30,988 nt of DNA from an uncultured Oscillibacter sp. (GTDB lineage Bacteria > Bacillota_A > Clostridia > Oscillospirales > Oscillospiraceae). A program made the position numbers and the translations under genes. Below the pieces are notes generated by a model that was not told the DNA's origin, searched no databases, and was given only the letters and a program-made list of their open reading frames with translations. Every line of letters begins with the position of its first letter. Position 1 is the stretch's first letter. Positions 20,074 through 30,264 of this stretch are shown here, one piece after another. Location: contig CATOKC010000025.1 of NCBI GenBank assembly GCA_951800675.1, forward strand, positions 1 to 30,988, read 5' to 3'.

Positions 20074-20110
20074 AAAAGCCGCCGTGCCTGTTGGCACGGC
20101 GGCTTTTTTT
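20074..20110 (+). terminator. Intrinsic terminator of rpsU
   Basis: AGCCGCCGTGCC (20077-20088), 4-nt loop, GGCACGGCGGCT (20093-20104), followed by TTTTTT. Confidence 0.95.
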
Positions 20111-20157
20111 GCGCCTGCCGCCAAGAAACGGCTCCTGCTGCCGCGGGGACCTCTCTG

Positions 20158-21684
20158 TCACACTTCCGCCAGGTGAATCACACACTGCCCCAAGGAATAA
20201 AAGGGCTCCGCCGCCGTAGGGGCCAAGCCCTCCACCACTCCCGCCTGCGTCAGCACGGAGCTGGACTTGAAGCACACCGGCAGAATGGGGGCCTGGTCCT
20301 TCAGATGAGCGCAGAGGGCCCGCATGGCCGCTGTCCGGTCTCCCGCCCCGGCCAGCTCCGCCAAAAGGCGGCTGCTGTCCGGGTTGGACCAATGTCCATA
20401 GTTCAGTCCCCCGCCCGGCTCCAGCAAGCTCCCCAAATCCCAGTCGGCGGAAAGACGCGTCTCACCATAATAGAGGTCAAAGTCCCCAGCAGTCAGGGCG
20501 GCGGTGTACTCCTCCCAGGGCAATACTCGAGCCTCCACCGCAAGCCCCCCGGCCGTCCAGCTCTCCGCCAAATACTGGGCAATGGCCTTTTTAAAACCGT
20601 TCTCCTCGTTGACCAGCAGCGTCAAGGGCTCCTGGGACACATAGCCGCTCCCCGCAAGGGCGGAGGCAAAATTATCTACAGAATAGCTCTCCTCCAGCGC
20701 TACCGGATACAGCGGAGAAACCGGAGATACCGGAAAAGCGGTGGCTTTTCCATGACCGGAGAGGTACGCTCCAACCACGTTATCCCGGTCAATCCCCGCC
20801 GACAGCGCCCGGCGGAGGGCTGGGCTGTCCAGAGGCGCCCGGGCGGTATTGCAGCCCACGTATTGCAGCACGGTAGTTTCCGCATCTATGCAGCCCACAC
20901 TGCCAGTGGTGCTTACTGTCGTCACGCCGGTGAGGTCCGCCGTGATCAGCTGAACCTCGTGAGAGGAAAAGCGGTAGAGCAGAGCGCTGCCGTCCGCCGC
21001 CTCCACCAGGGCGATCCGCTCCAGAGGCTGGCTCTCCCCTCTCCACCAGGATTGGTTGGCAATCAAGTAGGCTCCGGTCTCCTCCTCCGCGTAAAAATAG
21101 GGACCGGTGCCCGCGGAAACCGCGCCCTCCTGGCCTCCTGACTTCACGATGGGCACGTCCAGCAAAGCCGGAAGAGCGGCGTTGGGGCCGTTTAAGGTTA
21201 TGGTTACGCTGTCCCCGCTGGCGCTGATGGAGGAAATGCCGGAAAGGCGGCTCCGGTAGCGCTCCGAGGTCCTGGCCCGGTCCAGAGCGGCTTTCACATC
21301 CCGTCCCGTCAGGGGCGAACCATCGGAAAACTGGACATCTGGACGGAGGTTGAAGGTATAGCGGCTGGCGGTCTCGTCATGGGTGTAGCTGATGCACAGG
21401 CAGGGCTGGGGCTCAAAGGCCTCGTCCAGACGAAACAGGCCCTCGTACAGCAAAGACGCCACCACCTGCTGCATTCCGTCGGCACAGTCCACCGGATCCA
21501 AGCTCCGCCCCGTCATGTAGGGCAGGGCAAACCGCTCCGGCAGGATGGTTTTGCTCTCCTCCGCCGGTTCCTCCTCAAAAAGGGGCAGTACGTCCTCCGG
21601 CTCCTCCGGAAGCTCCTCCTGCCAGCAGCCCGTTAGCAGACAGGACATCGCCAGCGCGATGGCCAGAATCTTTGATACGTTCAT
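20158..21684 (-). CDS. ABC transporter solute-binding lipoprotein, peptide/nickel type (SBP family 5)
   Basis: The protein has 508 residues. ATG 21684 gives the lipoprotein signal MNVSKILAIALAMSCLLTGC (Cys20); the longer frame upstream overlaps pgeF without purpose. After an acidic linker come the family 5 hallmarks: LDPVDCADGMQQVVASLLYEGL, YTFNLRPDVQFSDGSPLTGRDVKAALDRA, and LDSPALRRALSAGIDRD in the second half. Members bind oligopeptides, nickel complexes or other solutes; the ligand cannot be told. No permease is adjacent, so it serves a distant transporter. It starts 10 nt after the pgeF stop and is probably co-transcribed with it. The ribosome site is weak. Confidence 0.9.
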   Translation of the reverse strand: MNVSKILAIALAMSCLLTGCWQEELPEEPEDVLPLFEEEPAEESKTILPERFALPYMTGRSLDPVDCADGMQQVVASLLYEGLFRLDEAFEPQPCLCISYTHDETASRYTFNLRPDVQFSDGSPLTGRDVKAALDRARTSERYRSRLSGISSISASGDSVTITLNGPNAALPALLDVPIVKSGGQEGAVSAGTGPYFYAEEETGAYLIANQSWWRGESQPLERIALVEAADGSALLYRFSSHEVQLITADLTGVTTVSTTGSVGCIDAETTVLQYVGCNTARAPLDSPALRRALSAGIDRDNVVGAYLSGHGKATAFPVSPVSPLYPVALEESYSVDNFASALAGSGYVSQEPLTLLVNEENGFKKAIAQYLAESWTAGGLAVEARVLPWEEYTAALTAGDFDLYYGETRLSADWDLGSLLEPGGGLNYGHWSNPDSSRLLAELAGAGDRTAAMRALCAHLKDQAPILPVCFKSSSVLTQAGVVEGLAPTAAEPFYSLGQCVIHLAEV

Positions 21685-21694
21685 AAAAGCGATC

Positions 21695-22504
21695 CTACTC
21701 AATTCCGGCGGCAATGGCCGCGCACTGGACGCCCCGGGCCTCCCCCAGCTTCCGGTGGGACCAGAACAGGTCCCGGCGGCAGGCGGTGCAGAGGCCGGAG
21801 GCCTCGATGTTCTCCGGCAGGGCCCCCGCCCGCAGCAGCCACCGGCGGTTCAAGCCCTCCAGGTCCACGTGCCACTTGGGGCCCCGCTTTTCCAGATACG
21901 GCTCCGCCTCCCGGCCCAGGGCCTCCCGCATGGCGGCGGGAACGTCCCCGTCGCTTTCAAAGCAGCACTGCCCGATGCAGGGCCCCAGGGCCGCTTGCAG
22001 CCGGTCCGGCCTGGACCCATAACGGCGGACCATCTCCCGGACCGTCTTCTCCACAATCCCCCCGGCGCAGCCCCGCCACCCGGCGTGGGCCGCCCCCACG
22101 GCCCCGGTGTCCGGGTCGTGGAGGAGCACGGTCCCGCAGTCGGCGGAAAAGACGAACAACGTCAAGCCCGGAACATCCGTCACCAGCGCGTCGGCGCTGT
22201 CATAGTCCCGCTCCCGGAAGAGGCCCTTCCCGGCGTCGGCCTCCGTACAGGTCCGGACGTTTGTCTCGTGAACCTGCCGGGAGAGGACGGTCCGATCCAT
22301 ATCCGCACGGATGGCGGCGCAGAAGCGGCGGTAATTTTCCAGCATGGCATCCCGCCCGTCCCCCATGCCGGGGCGGAGGTTCAGGCTGTCCCAGGGGGCG
22401 GGGGACACGCCGCCCAGGCGGGTGGAAAAGCCATGCCGGACGCCGTTCAGATTGGAGGCGGTCAGCCAGACCAATCCGTTTTTTTTATGGGTTTCAAAGG
22501 GCAT
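21695..22504 (-). CDS. pgeF: Laccase-domain protein PgeF/YlmD (peptidoglycan editing / purine nucleoside activity)
   Basis: The 269-residue protein has the copper/zinc site blocks of the family: VLSRQVHETNV (His), FSADCGTVLLHDPDTGAVGAAHAGWRGCAGGIVEKTV (Cys-His pair) and LGPCIGQCCFESDGDV. E. coli YfiH/PgeF edits the cell-wall precursor, and other family members act as purine nucleoside phosphorylases/adenosine deaminases. Which applies here is unknown. ATG 22504 is chosen because it begins the conserved domain and overlaps the preceding small membrane gene by 11 nt. Confidence 0.92.
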   Translation of the reverse strand: MPFETHKKNGLVWLTASNLNGVRHGFSTRLGGVSPAPWDSLNLRPGMGDGRDAMLENYRRFCAAIRADMDRTVLSRQVHETNVRTCTEADAGKGLFRERDYDSADALVTDVPGLTLFVFSADCGTVLLHDPDTGAVGAAHAGWRGCAGGIVEKTVREMVRRYGSRPDRLQAALGPCIGQCCFESDGDVPAAMREALGREAEPYLEKRGPKWHVDLEGLNRRWLLRAGALPENIEASGLCTACRRDLFWSHRKLGEARGVQCAAIAAGIE

Positions 22505-22760
22505 GGGGACCTCCCTGTTCTTCCTTCTTTTGGCCTTCACCGTTCTTCTCAACCAGCTTATGGTTCGTCCAGCCGTTCCAGATGTGGAATACGCCATAGG
22601 CCAGCACTGGGAGGCCCAGAAGCGCAAACAGCTCAACCGCACCGCTGTCCAGAATGGAAGCAAACAGCAAGATTCCGCCCAACAGGCTCAAAGCAGTGCC
22701 AAACACGAGTTCTTTGATATCCTGGAGCAGGAAAAGAACACTGTCATCCTTCTTATCCAT
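22494..22760 (-). CDS. Small membrane protein of unknown function
   Basis: The 88-residue protein has two predicted membrane helices (FGTALSLLGGILLFASIL; LFALLGLPVLAYGVFHIW) between a short charged start (MDKKDD) and a basic/acidic tail (KLVEKNGEGQKKEEQ). AGAGGGCAAATGT lies before ATG 22760. It is 13 nt after the secA stop and overlaps pgeF by 11 nt, so it lies within a secA-pgeF-SBP transcription unit. No family is recognised. Confidence 0.75.
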   Translation of the reverse strand: MDKKDDSVLFLLQDIKELVFGTALSLLGGILLFASILDSGAVELFALLGLPVLAYGVFHIWNGWTNHKLVEKNGEGQKKEEQGGPHAL

Positions 22761-22773
22761 ACATTTGCCCTCT

Positions 22774-25524
22774 TTAATTCTGGTGATACTCCGGGCACGT
22801 GCACTTCTTCCATTTCAGGCCGCTGCCGCAGGGGCAGGGGTCATTCCGCCCGATTTTCACAACCTTGAGGGGCTGCTTCTTCGGCTTGGTTCCGTCGCCG
22901 CCGACGTTCTCCACCATGCCCTTGGCTACCCGCTCCCGCTTGACCTCCTCGTCCTTCCTCAGGCGCACGGAGTACAGCCGCCGGACGGTCTCGTCCTGGA
23001 TGGCGGCGATCATCTCCTCGAACATCTCCAGGGACTCCCGCTTGTACACGTCCACGGGGTTGTTGTTGCCGTAGGACTGGAGCCGGATGCCCTGCTTCAG
23101 GTCGTCCATGGCGTCAATGTGGTCCATCCAGTACTCGTCCACCACCCGGAGCATGATGACCCGCTCCAGCTCCCGCATGATGGGGCTGGTGATCTCCGCC
23201 TCCTTGTTCTCATAGAAGCTCTCGGCGGCGGCGATGAAGGCCTCGTCAAAGTCCTCCCGGCTCTTGCCGGGGACCTCCCCCTCGGGGATGCTTACGGCCC
23301 CCTGGGCAAAGTACATGCCCTCCAGCCCCCGGAGCATCTCCCGATACCCGGCGGCGTCCAGATGCGGCTTTTCGCCAAAGGCCAGGCTGACATGGTTCCC
23401 AATAGAGGTGTGCATCATGTTCAGCACCGTGTCCTTGATGTCCATGCCGTCCAGAACCTGGCGACGCTGGCTGTAGATCAGCTCCCGCTGCTTGTTCATC
23501 ACGTCGTCGTATTCCAGCACGGATTTCCGGGACTGGAAGTTCCGGGACTCCACGGTGGTCTGGGCGTTTTCAATGGCCTTGGTCAGCATTTTGTTCTCAA
23601 TGGGCGTGTCCTCGTCCAGGTCAAACCGCTCCATCATGTTCGTAATCCGGTCCCCGCCGAAGAGGCGCATCAAATCGTCCTCCAGGGAGATATAAAACTT
23701 CGTCTCGCCGGGGTCCCCCTGGCGGCCCGCGCGGCCCCGGAGCTGGTTGTCAATCCGGCGGGACTCGTGGCGCTCCGTGCCGATGATGAACAGCCCTCCG
23801 GCCTCCCGGACCCGGTCCGCCTCGCTGGCGATTTCCGCCTTGTGCTGGGCCAGCTTCTCGGCAAAGAGCTTCCGGGCGTCCAGAATCTCCTGGTTGTCCG
23901 TGTCGGCGTAGCCCGTGGCGTCCACAATGACCTCCTCGGAGTACCCCGCCTTGGCCAGGTCCGCCCTGGCAAGGTATTCGGCGTTGCCCCCCAGCATGAT
24001 ATCAGTGCCGCGGCCCGCCATGTTGGTGGCCACGGTGACGGCCCCCAGCTTGCCCGCCTGGGCGACAATCTCCGCCTCTTTTTCGTGGTTCTTGGCGTTC
24101 AGCAGGTTGTGCTTGATGCCCTCCCGGGCCAGGAGCTTGGAAAGAAGCTCGTTCTTCTCGATGGACACCGTGCCCACCAGCACCGGCTGGCCCTTTTCGT
24201 GGCACTCCTTGATCTGGGAAATGACCGCCCGGAACTTTCCGGCCTCGGTCTTGTACACCACGTCGTGGTGGTCGTCCCGCTGGTTGGGCCGGTTGGTGGG
24301 GATCTCGATGATATCCAGGTTGTAGATGGTGCCGAATTCCTCCTGCTCCGTCATGGCCGTGCCGGTCATGCCGGAGAGCTTGTCATAGAGCCGGAAGTAG
24401 TTCTGAAAGGTGATGGTAGCCAGGGTCCGGTTTTCGCTGTTGACGTTCACATGCTCCTTGGCCTCGATGGCCTGGTGGAGGCCGTTGGAGTACCTTCTGC
24501 CGAACATCAGGCGGCCGGTGAACTCATCCACGATGATGACTTCCCCGTCCTTGACCACATAGTCGATGTCCCGCTTCATGGTACCGTGGGCTTTCAGGGC
24601 CTGGTTGATATGGTGGCTGACGGTGGAGTTGGAAGGGTCGGAGAGGTTCTCCACATGGAAGTACTCCTCCGCCTTGGCGATGCCCCGGGCGGTGAGGGTG
24701 GCGGTTTTGGCCTTTTCGTCCACCACATAGTCCGCGTCGATGTCCGCGGCCTCCTCTTCCTTGTTGTCCACCTGGACCACCACCTGCTTTTTCAGCTTCG
24801 CGACGAACATCTCCGTCAGGTCGTACATCTGGGTGGATTTCTCCCCCTGGCCGGAGATAATGAGGGGGGTCCGGGCCTCGTCGATAAGGATGGAGTCCAC
24901 CTCGTCCACGATGGCGAAGGAATGGCCCCGCTGGACCAGCTCCTGGGAGTAGATGCACATATTATCCCGGAGGTAGTCGAAGCCCATTTCGTTGTTGGTT
25001 CCGTAGGTGATGTCGGCGGCGTAGGCCTCCTGGCGCTGCTTGGAGGTCAGTCCGTGGACAATGAGGCCCACCTTGAGCCCCAGGAAGCGGTGGACCTTGC
25101 CCATCCACTCGCTGTCGCGCTTGGCAAGATAGTCGTTGACGGTGACGATATGCACGCCCTTCCCCGCCAGGGCGTTGAGGTAGGCGGGAAGGGTCGCCAC
25201 CAGGGTCTTGCCCTCGCCGGTCTTCATCTCGGCGATGCGTCCCTGATGGAGGACGATGCCGCCCACCAGCTGCACCCGGTAGGGCCGGAGGCCCAGCACC
25301 CGGTCCGACGCCTCCCGGGCGGTGGCGAAGGCCTCCGGGAGAATGTCGTCCAAGGTCTCGCCGTTTTGCAGGCGCTCCTTGAACTCCTGGGTTTTCCCCT
25401 GGAGCTGGGCGTCGCTCATGGCCTTGTACTCATCGGCCATGGCCTCAATTTTGTCCGCGATGGGGGTAATGGATTTCAGCTCCCGGGAGCTGTAGTCGCC
25501 GAAAATCTTTTGAATCAGGCCCAT
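22774..25524 (-). CDS. secA: Preprotein translocase ATPase SecA
   Basis: This 916-residue motor drives secretory proteins through SecYEG. ATG 25524 ([16 protein letters not shown]) is the conserved SecA start; the longer frame crosses the leader. Visible features are the first Walker A in [41 protein letters not shown] (DEAD-like motif), [14 protein letters not shown], and [10 protein letters not shown] in the second motor half. The C-terminus is the zinc-binding [23 protein letters not shown] lies about 12 nt upstream of the start. An opposite-strand frame spanning almost the whole gene is a GC-rich codon shadow. Confidence 0.98.
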   Translation of the reverse strand: MGLIQKIFGDYSSRELKSITPIADKIEAMADEYKAMSDAQLQGKTQEFKERLQNGETLDDILPEAFATAREASDRVLGLRPYRVQLVGGIVLHQGRIAEMKTGEGKTLVATLPAYLNALAGKGVHIVTVNDYLAKRDSEWMGKVHRFLGLKVGLIVHGLTSKQRQEAYAADITYGTNNEMGFDYLRDNMCIYSQELVQRGHSFAIVDEVDSILIDEARTPLIISGQGEKSTQMYDLTEMFVAKLKKQVVVQVDNKEEEAADIDADYVVDEKAKTATLTARGIAKAEEYFHVENLSDPSNSTVSHHINQALKAHGTMKRDIDYVVKDGEVIIVDEFTGRLMFGRRYSNGLHQAIEAKEHVNVNSENRTLATITFQNYFRLYDKLSGMTGTAMTEQEEFGTIYNLDIIEIPTNRPNQRDDHHDVVYKTEAGKFRAVISQIKECHEKGQPVLVGTVSIEKNELLSKLLAREGIKHNLLNAKNHEKEAEIVAQAGKLGAVTVATNMAGRGTDIMLGGNAEYLARADLAKAGYSEEVIVDATGYADTDNQEILDARKLFAEKLAQHKAEIASEADRVREAGGLFIIGTERHESRRIDNQLRGRAGRQGDPGETKFYISLEDDLMRLFGGDRITNMMERFDLDEDTPIENKMLTKAIENAQTTVESRNFQSRKSVLEYDDVMNKQRELIYSQRRQVLDGMDIKDTVLNMMHTSIGNHVSLAFGEKPHLDAAGYREMLRGLEGMYFAQGAVSIPEGEVPGKSREDFDEAFIAAAESFYENKEAEITSPIMRELERVIMLRVVDEYWMDHIDAMDDLKQGIRLQSYGNNNPVDVYKRESLEMFEEMIAAIQDETVRRLYSVRLRKDEEVKRERVAKGMVENVGGDGTKPKKQPLKVVKIGRNDPCPCGSGLKWKKCTCPEYHQN

Positions 25525-25668
25525 GATTGTTTGAGACTTCCTTTCGATTGTTCCGCCGCCCGGAAGGGCGGGAATTTCATAGTAAAACAAGCATAGCTTA
25601 CCACAGTTTCCCCTGGAATGCAAAGGAAATCAGGGGCGGCCGGAAAAAAGTTTACAAAGCGGAAACGC

Positions 25669-26844
25669 TCACAGTTCCGTATCCAGCAGCATCCGGACGC
25701 GGCTTTCCACGGTCCCCTCGCCGGTGCTGGCGTCATAGTCCACGCTGACCAGCAGGGCGTCCGGCAGTTTTCGCTGGAGGGCGGCGTACTGCCCCTTGCC
25801 GAAAATATGTCCCGGCAGGCAGCCAAAGGGCTGGACACAGAGAATCTTCCGATACCCGAGCCTAGCCCAGGCCGCCGCCTCGGCGGTGATGAGCCATCCG
25901 TCGGCCACGGTGCAGTTTAAAGGCGCGAAGCCCTCCGCCCGGCGTTTCAGCTCCGCCAGCGGCGGCAGGGTGTGAAATCCAGCCTCCCGCAAAACCGCCA
26001 GCAGCTCCCGCTGGATTCCCCCCAGCCAGCCGGAGAGGAAGCGGTACAGCTTCCGCTGGTATGCGGGGCCCTTCAAGCTGTGGGTATCCATATAATAGAG
26101 AGTGTACCAGGTAAGGCCACCCACTCCGATTTCGCAGCGCTCCGCGGCTAGATACCGCTCTAGGTTCCAGTTTCCCAGATGGCAGTACTTCGTGTAGATT
26201 TCCCCCACAACGGCAACCCTCCGCACGTCCCCGGGCGCCGTCTCAATCCGGCGGAAGGAGGCCGCGATCTCCCGGCAGCGCTCCAGAATGCGGCGCCGGG
26301 AAAGGCCCGTCCCCCGGCGCAGGTCCTCCCCCAGCGTCTCCATCCAGCGCCGCCAAAGCGCCTCCGCGCCGCCGGGGCGGACCTCATAGGGCCGCACCTG
26401 GTTCCGGGCAATCGCCAACGCGTCTCCCCACACCGCCGCCGCCAGCGCCCGGCGGATCATCGCCAGGGTGATGGGAAGGCCCGTGTCCCGGTCGATATCC
26501 CGGACGTTCAGGGACAGCAGCGCCACCTCCGGGTATCCCGCCTTGTCCAGCGCCTTCCGCATCAGCCGGATGCCGCAGGAGCCCCGGCACTCGTCTCCGG
26601 CCTGTCCCATCAGCACGCCGCACTCCGCCGGGTCATATTCCCCGGATTCCAGGGCGGCCAGCACCTGCCCCGCCACCAGAAAGACGGGGTAGCACAATTC
26701 ATTGTGGAAATACCGCATTCCCCGGTCCGCCAGGCCCCGTTCCTCCCGCAGCAAAACCGGCTCCCACTCCCGGGAAGCGAACGCGTGCCGCAGCAAGGGG
26801 AACCAATCGTCCAGAAGGGCGGGAATCAGCAGCGCGCGGGGCAT
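25669..26844 (-). CDS. 2-hydroxyacyl-CoA dehydratase (HgdB/BcrC-type) related protein
   Basis: The 391-residue protein shows the pattern of the 2-hydroxyacyl-CoA dehydratase subunit superfamily: RYFHNELCYPVFLVAGQVLAALESG, VLMGQAGDECRGSCGIRLMRKAL, RRVAVVGEIYTKY and VQPFGCLPGHIFGKG, with conserved Cys residues that could bind a [4Fe-4S] cluster. It matches the stand-alone form common in Clostridia, which usually cooperates with an activase (FldI/HgdC type). None is adjacent. GGAGGAGACCGCC precedes ATG 26844 and a promoter lies at 26883-26911. The true substrate is unknown and may not be an acyl-CoA. Confidence 0.75.
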   Translation of the reverse strand: MPRALLIPALLDDWFPLLRHAFASREWEPVLLREERGLADRGMRYFHNELCYPVFLVAGQVLAALESGEYDPAECGVLMGQAGDECRGSCGIRLMRKALDKAGYPEVALLSLNVRDIDRDTGLPITLAMIRRALAAAVWGDALAIARNQVRPYEVRPGGAEALWRRWMETLGEDLRRGTGLSRRRILERCREIAASFRRIETAPGDVRRVAVVGEIYTKYCHLGNWNLERYLAAERCEIGVGGLTWYTLYYMDTHSLKGPAYQRKLYRFLSGWLGGIQRELLAVLREAGFHTLPPLAELKRRAEGFAPLNCTVADGWLITAEAAAWARLGYRKILCVQPFGCLPGHIFGKGQYAALQRKLPDALLVSVDYDASTGEGTVESRVRMLLDTEL

Positions 26845-26882
26845 GGCGGTCTCCTCCTTTCCGGTGTGCCGGCTTTATGCAC

Positions 26883-26911
26883 AGTATACTCCCTTCCCCC
26901 TTCCCTGTCCA
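26883..26911 (-). promoter_or_regulatory. Sigma-A promoter of the dehydratase-like gene
   Basis: TGGACA (26906-26911), 17-nt spacer, TATACT (26883-26888) on the minus strand. Confidence 0.65.
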
Positions 26912-26967
26912 GCCGGGAAAACCGCTGGTCACTTTTTCTAAACCGCGCAAAATCCTTCGATTGTTCC

Positions 26968-26996
26968 TTGTATATTCCGTCAAAACGTGTTACAAT
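26968..26996 (+). promoter_or_regulatory. Sigma-A promoter of the beta-CASP nuclease gene
   Basis: TTGTAT (26968-26973), 17-nt spacer, TACAAT (26991-26996), 32 nt upstream of the start codon. Confidence 0.65.
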
Positions 26997-27028
26997 GATT
27001 TGTACTAAGAGATAAGGAGGGCCTCACT

Positions 27029-28630
27029 ATGAAGCTCAGCTTTTACGGCGCGGACCAATGCGTCACCGGAAGCTGCCACTGTCTGGAGATCAACGACACC
27101 CGCATCCTCATCGACTGCGGCCTCCAGCAGGGCCGGGACGAGGTTTCCAACGGCGAATTCCCCTTTGCCGCCAACACCATCGACTACGTCCTGGTCACCC
27201 ACGCCCACATCGACCACTCCGGCCGGATTCCCATGCTCATCAAGCAGGGCTTCAAGGGCCGCATCCTCACCACCCGCCTCACCGCCCAGCTGCTGGAAAT
27301 TATGCTGCTGGACTCCGCCCACATTCAGGAGCAGGACGCGGAATGGAAAAACCGCAAGGGCGAGCGCTCCGGCGCGCCCCGGACCGAGCCCCTCTACACC
27401 GTGGAGGACGCGGAGCGGGTCAAGGAATTTATGGTTGTCTGCGAGTACGGCGAGCTCATCAACCTGTGCGAGGGCGTGGACATCGAGTTCACCGACGCGG
27501 GGCACCTGCTGGGCTCCGCTTTCGTGGCCATGGACCTGCGGGAAAACGGCGTGAAAAAGAGCATCGTCTTCTCCGGGGACATCGGCAACATCAACCAGCC
27601 CGTTATCCGGGACCCGGTGCAGCTGGCCGGGGCGGACTACGTGGTGATGGAGTCCACCTACGGCGACCGGAACCACCCGGAGAGCTGGGGCTACACCGAC
27701 GAGCTGGCCCGGATCATCGATGAGACCATGGCCCGGGGGGGCAACGTTATCATCCCCTCCTTCGCCGTGGGCCGGACCCAGGAGCTTCTCTACTTCATCC
27801 GGGAGATTAAGGAACAGCACATGGTATCCTCCTGCCCGGATTTCCCGGTGTACATCGACTCTCCCCTGGCGAAAAAGGCCACGTCCATCTTCGACGGGGA
27901 CCTTCGGGGCTATATGGACCACGACGCGGTGTGGCTGGTGCGCAAGGGCACGAACATGTTCCGCTTCCCCAACCTTCACGCCACGGAGACCAGCGAGGAG
28001 TCCAAGGCCCTCAACGAGGACCGGACCCCCAAGGTCATCATCTCCGCCTCCGGCATGTGCGACGCGGGCCGCATCCGCCACCACCTGAAGCACAACCTCT
28101 GGCGGCCGGAGTGCACCGTGCTCTTCGTGGGCTTCCAGGGGGAGGGCACCCTGGGCCGCCAGCTGCTGGAGGGGGCGGAGAGCGTGAAGCTCTTCGGCGA
28201 GGAAATCACCGTCCGGGCCCGTCTGGAGAACTTCACCGGCCTCAGCTCCCACGCGGACCGGGATCATCTGCTGAAATGGATCTCCGGCTTCCAGAACCCC
28301 AAGCCCCAGCCCGTCTTTGTAGTCCACGGGGACCGGGAGGTGGCCCCCCACTTCGCCCAGACCCTGGAGAACATGGGCATCTCCGCCCATGCCCCCCAGT
28401 ATACGGAGGTTTACGACCTGGCGACCGGAACCATCCTCGAACGGGGCTACCTGCCGGAGCGGAAGGTCAAGCCGGTCACCGGCTCCAAGGGCGCGCCGGC
28501 CTACGAGCGCCTGGCGTCCGTGGGCGGCATGCTCACCGAGTTCATCAAGCGCAGCAAGGGCCGGGACAACAAGTCCCTGGCGAAGTACGCCGCGGAGCTG
28601 CGGCAGCTGCTTGAAAAGTGGGAGGCTTAA
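27029..28630 (+). CDS. MBL-fold beta-CASP RNA metallo-hydrolase
   Basis: The 533-residue protein belongs to the Ysh1/CPSF-like group of zinc-dependent RNA nucleases. Metal ligands are visible in VLVTHAHIDHSGRIP (motif 2), DAGHLLGSAFVAMDL (motif 3) and IVFSGDIGN (motif 4). The beta-CASP insert has VMESTYGDRNHP, VIIPSFAVGRTQELL and VIISASGMCDAGRIRHHL, and the domain closes with FTGLSSHADRDHLLKWI and PVFVVHGDREVA. A lysine-rich C-terminal extension (FIKRSKGRDNKSLAKYAAEL) may contact RNA. AAGGAGGGCCTCACT precedes the ATG. It is the first gene of a pair with rlmD, an RNA-related unit. Confidence 0.92.
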   Translation: MKLSFYGADQCVTGSCHCLEINDTRILIDCGLQQGRDEVSNGEFPFAANTIDYVLVTHAHIDHSGRIPMLIKQGFKGRILTTRLTAQLLEIMLLDSAHIQEQDAEWKNRKGERSGAPRTEPLYTVEDAERVKEFMVVCEYGELINLCEGVDIEFTDAGHLLGSAFVAMDLRENGVKKSIVFSGDIGNINQPVIRDPVQLAGADYVVMESTYGDRNHPESWGYTDELARIIDETMARGGNVIIPSFAVGRTQELLYFIREIKEQHMVSSCPDFPVYIDSPLAKKATSIFDGDLRGYMDHDAVWLVRKGTNMFRFPNLHATETSEESKALNEDRTPKVIISASGMCDAGRIRHHLKHNLWRPECTVLFVGFQGEGTLGRQLLEGAESVKLFGEEITVRARLENFTGLSSHADRDHLLKWISGFQNPKPQPVFVVHGDREVAPHFAQTLENMGISAHAPQYTEVYDLATGTILERGYLPERKVKPVTGSKGAPAYERLASVGGMLTEFIKRSKGRDNKSLAKYAAELRQLLEKWEA

Positions 28631-28641
28631 GCGCCGGACCT

Positions 28642-30264
28642 ATGGAATACTTGAAAAACGGCCAAATCCACACCGCCCTGACGGAGGGCTATTCCAGCGA
28701 AGGCTATGGCGTCGTCCGGCTGGACGGCGCCGTGGTCTTCGTGCCCCGGGCCGTCCGAGGGGAGCGGATTGACCTGAGAATCACCCGGGTCATGAAAACC
28801 CACGCCCTGGGGGAAATCGTGAAGATTCACACCCCCTCCCCGGAGCGGGCCGTCCCGGACTGCCCTTATTACGGCAGGTGCGGCGGCTGTGACTTCCGCC
28901 ACCTCTCCTACGCGGAGGAACTCCGGGCCAAGCGGCAGCGGGTTCAGGACGCACTGAGCCGCATCGGCGGGGCGGACGTCCAAGTGGAGGAAATCCTGGG
29001 CGCCAAAAACCCGGAGCATTACCGCAACAAATGCCAGTACCCCGTGGGGCCCGGGGGGGAAATCGGCTTCTTCCAGGCTCGGACTCACCAAGTGGTTCCT
29101 GTAGATCGCTGCCTCCTCCAGCCGGAGGTCTGCGACCGGACGGCCCACGCCGTGGGAAGCTGGATGAAGCGCTATAAAATCCCCGCCTATGACGAGGCTA
29201 CAGGCCGGGGGCTGGTTCGTCATGTCTACGTGCGGGCCAACCGCAAGGGCGAGAGCCTGTGCTGCGTCGTCGTCAACGGGCGGAAGGTCCCCCGGGAGGC
29301 GGAGCTGGCCGCCCTGGTCCTGGCCGCCGCGCCCAAACCCTTGGGCGTGGTGCTGAACGTGAACACGAAAAAAGGCAACGTGATTCTGGGGGACCAGTAC
29401 CGGACCCTCTGGGGGCAGGACTTTTTGATGGACACGCTGTGCGGCCTGGAGTTCAAGCTGTCGGTCCCCTCCTTCTACCAGGTAAACCGGAACCAGGCGG
29501 AAGTTCTCTATGGAAAGGCCCTGGAGTTCGCCGCCCTGACGGGGGAGGAAACGGCGCTGGACCTCTACTGCGGCGCGGGGACCATCACGCTGTGTCTGGC
29601 GGGCCGGGCCAAACGGGCCATCGGCGCGGAGATCGTCCCCGCCGCTATCCGGGACGCGGAGGAAAACGCGTCCCGGAACGGCGTGAACAATGCGGCGTTC
29701 TTCTGCGGCGACGCGGCGGACACGGCGGCCATGCTGGAGGCCCAGGGCCTGCGGCCGGACGTGATTACGGTGGACCCGCCCCGGAAGGGGCTCAACCCGG
29801 AGGTCATCGCCTCGGCGGCGGCCATGGGGCCGGAGCGGATTGTGTATGTCTCCTGCGACCCGGGAACCCTGGGAAGAGACGTAAAGTTGTTCGCAGAGCG
29901 GGGCTACCGGGCCCTCCGGGCGGCGGCGGTGGATATGTTTCCGGGGACGCGGCATGTGGAGACGGTATGTTTATTGTCCAAACTTAATGTAAAGCAACAT
30001 ATCGAGATAAACTTGGATATGGACGAGCTGGATTTGACCGATGCGGAGAAGAAAGCTACCTATGATGAGATCAAGGCGTATGTGCTGGAGCATAGCGGCT
30101 TGAAGGTATCTTCCCTGTACATCTCACAGATAAAGCGCAAGTGTGGGATGGATGTGGGGCAGAACTATAACCTTTCAAAGAAGGAAGATGCCAAAGTGCC
30201 GCAGTGTCCACCGGAGAAGGAAGAAACGATCACAAAGGCATTGAGGTTCTTTGGGATGATCTAA
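28642..30264 (+). CDS. rlmD: 23S rRNA (uracil-C5)-methyltransferase RlmD/RumA-type, with foreign C-terminus
   Basis: The protein has 540 residues. An N-terminal TRAM domain (about 1-60) is followed by the [4Fe-4S] ligands CPYYGRCGGCDF and the SAM-dependent methylase with ALDLYCGAGTITL, DVITVDPPRKG and the catalytic IVYVSCDPGTLGRD. The native protein should end near HVETVCLLSK (about nt 29980). It then continues for about 95 residues (IEINLDMDELDLTDAEKKAT... to ...KALRFFGMI) in visibly lower-GC, differently coded DNA. The same tail is familiar from conjugative elements that insert in the 3' end of this gene. ATG 28642 begins 11 nt after the nuclease stop; the ribosome site is weak. Confidence 0.9.
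   Translation: MEYLKNGQIHTALTEGYSSEGYGVVRLDGAVVFVPRAVRGERIDLRITRVMKTHALGEIVKIHTPSPERAVPDCPYYGRCGGCDFRHLSYAEELRAKRQRVQDALSRIGGADVQVEEILGAKNPEHYRNKCQYPVGPGGEIGFFQARTHQVVPVDRCLLQPEVCDRTAHAVGSWMKRYKIPAYDEATGRGLVRHVYVRANRKGESLCCVVVNGRKVPREAELAALVLAAAPKPLGVVLNVNTKKGNVILGDQYRTLWGQDFLMDTLCGLEFKLSVPSFYQVNRNQAEVLYGKALEFAALTGEETALDLYCGAGTITLCLAGRAKRAIGAEIVPAAIRDAEENASRNGVNNAAFFCGDAADTAAMLEAQGLRPDVITVDPPRKGLNPEVIASAAAMGPERIVYVSCDPGTLGRDVKLFAERGYRALRAAAVDMFPGTRHVETVCLLSKLNVKQHIEINLDMDELDLTDAEKKATYDEIKAYVLEHSGLKVSSLYISQIKRKCGMDVGQNYNLSKKEDAKVPQCPPEKEETITKALRFFGMI

Noticed and set aside
22654..25596. Open frame of 980 codons on the plus strand
   Set aside because: It lies opposite secA and is a GC-rich codon shadow, with His/Val/Leu-rich low-information sequence and no ribosome site.
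26985..26996. GTGTTACAAT as another copy of the prophage repeat
   Set aside because: It is the -10 region of the nuclease gene promoter, with no partner arm at 45 bp.
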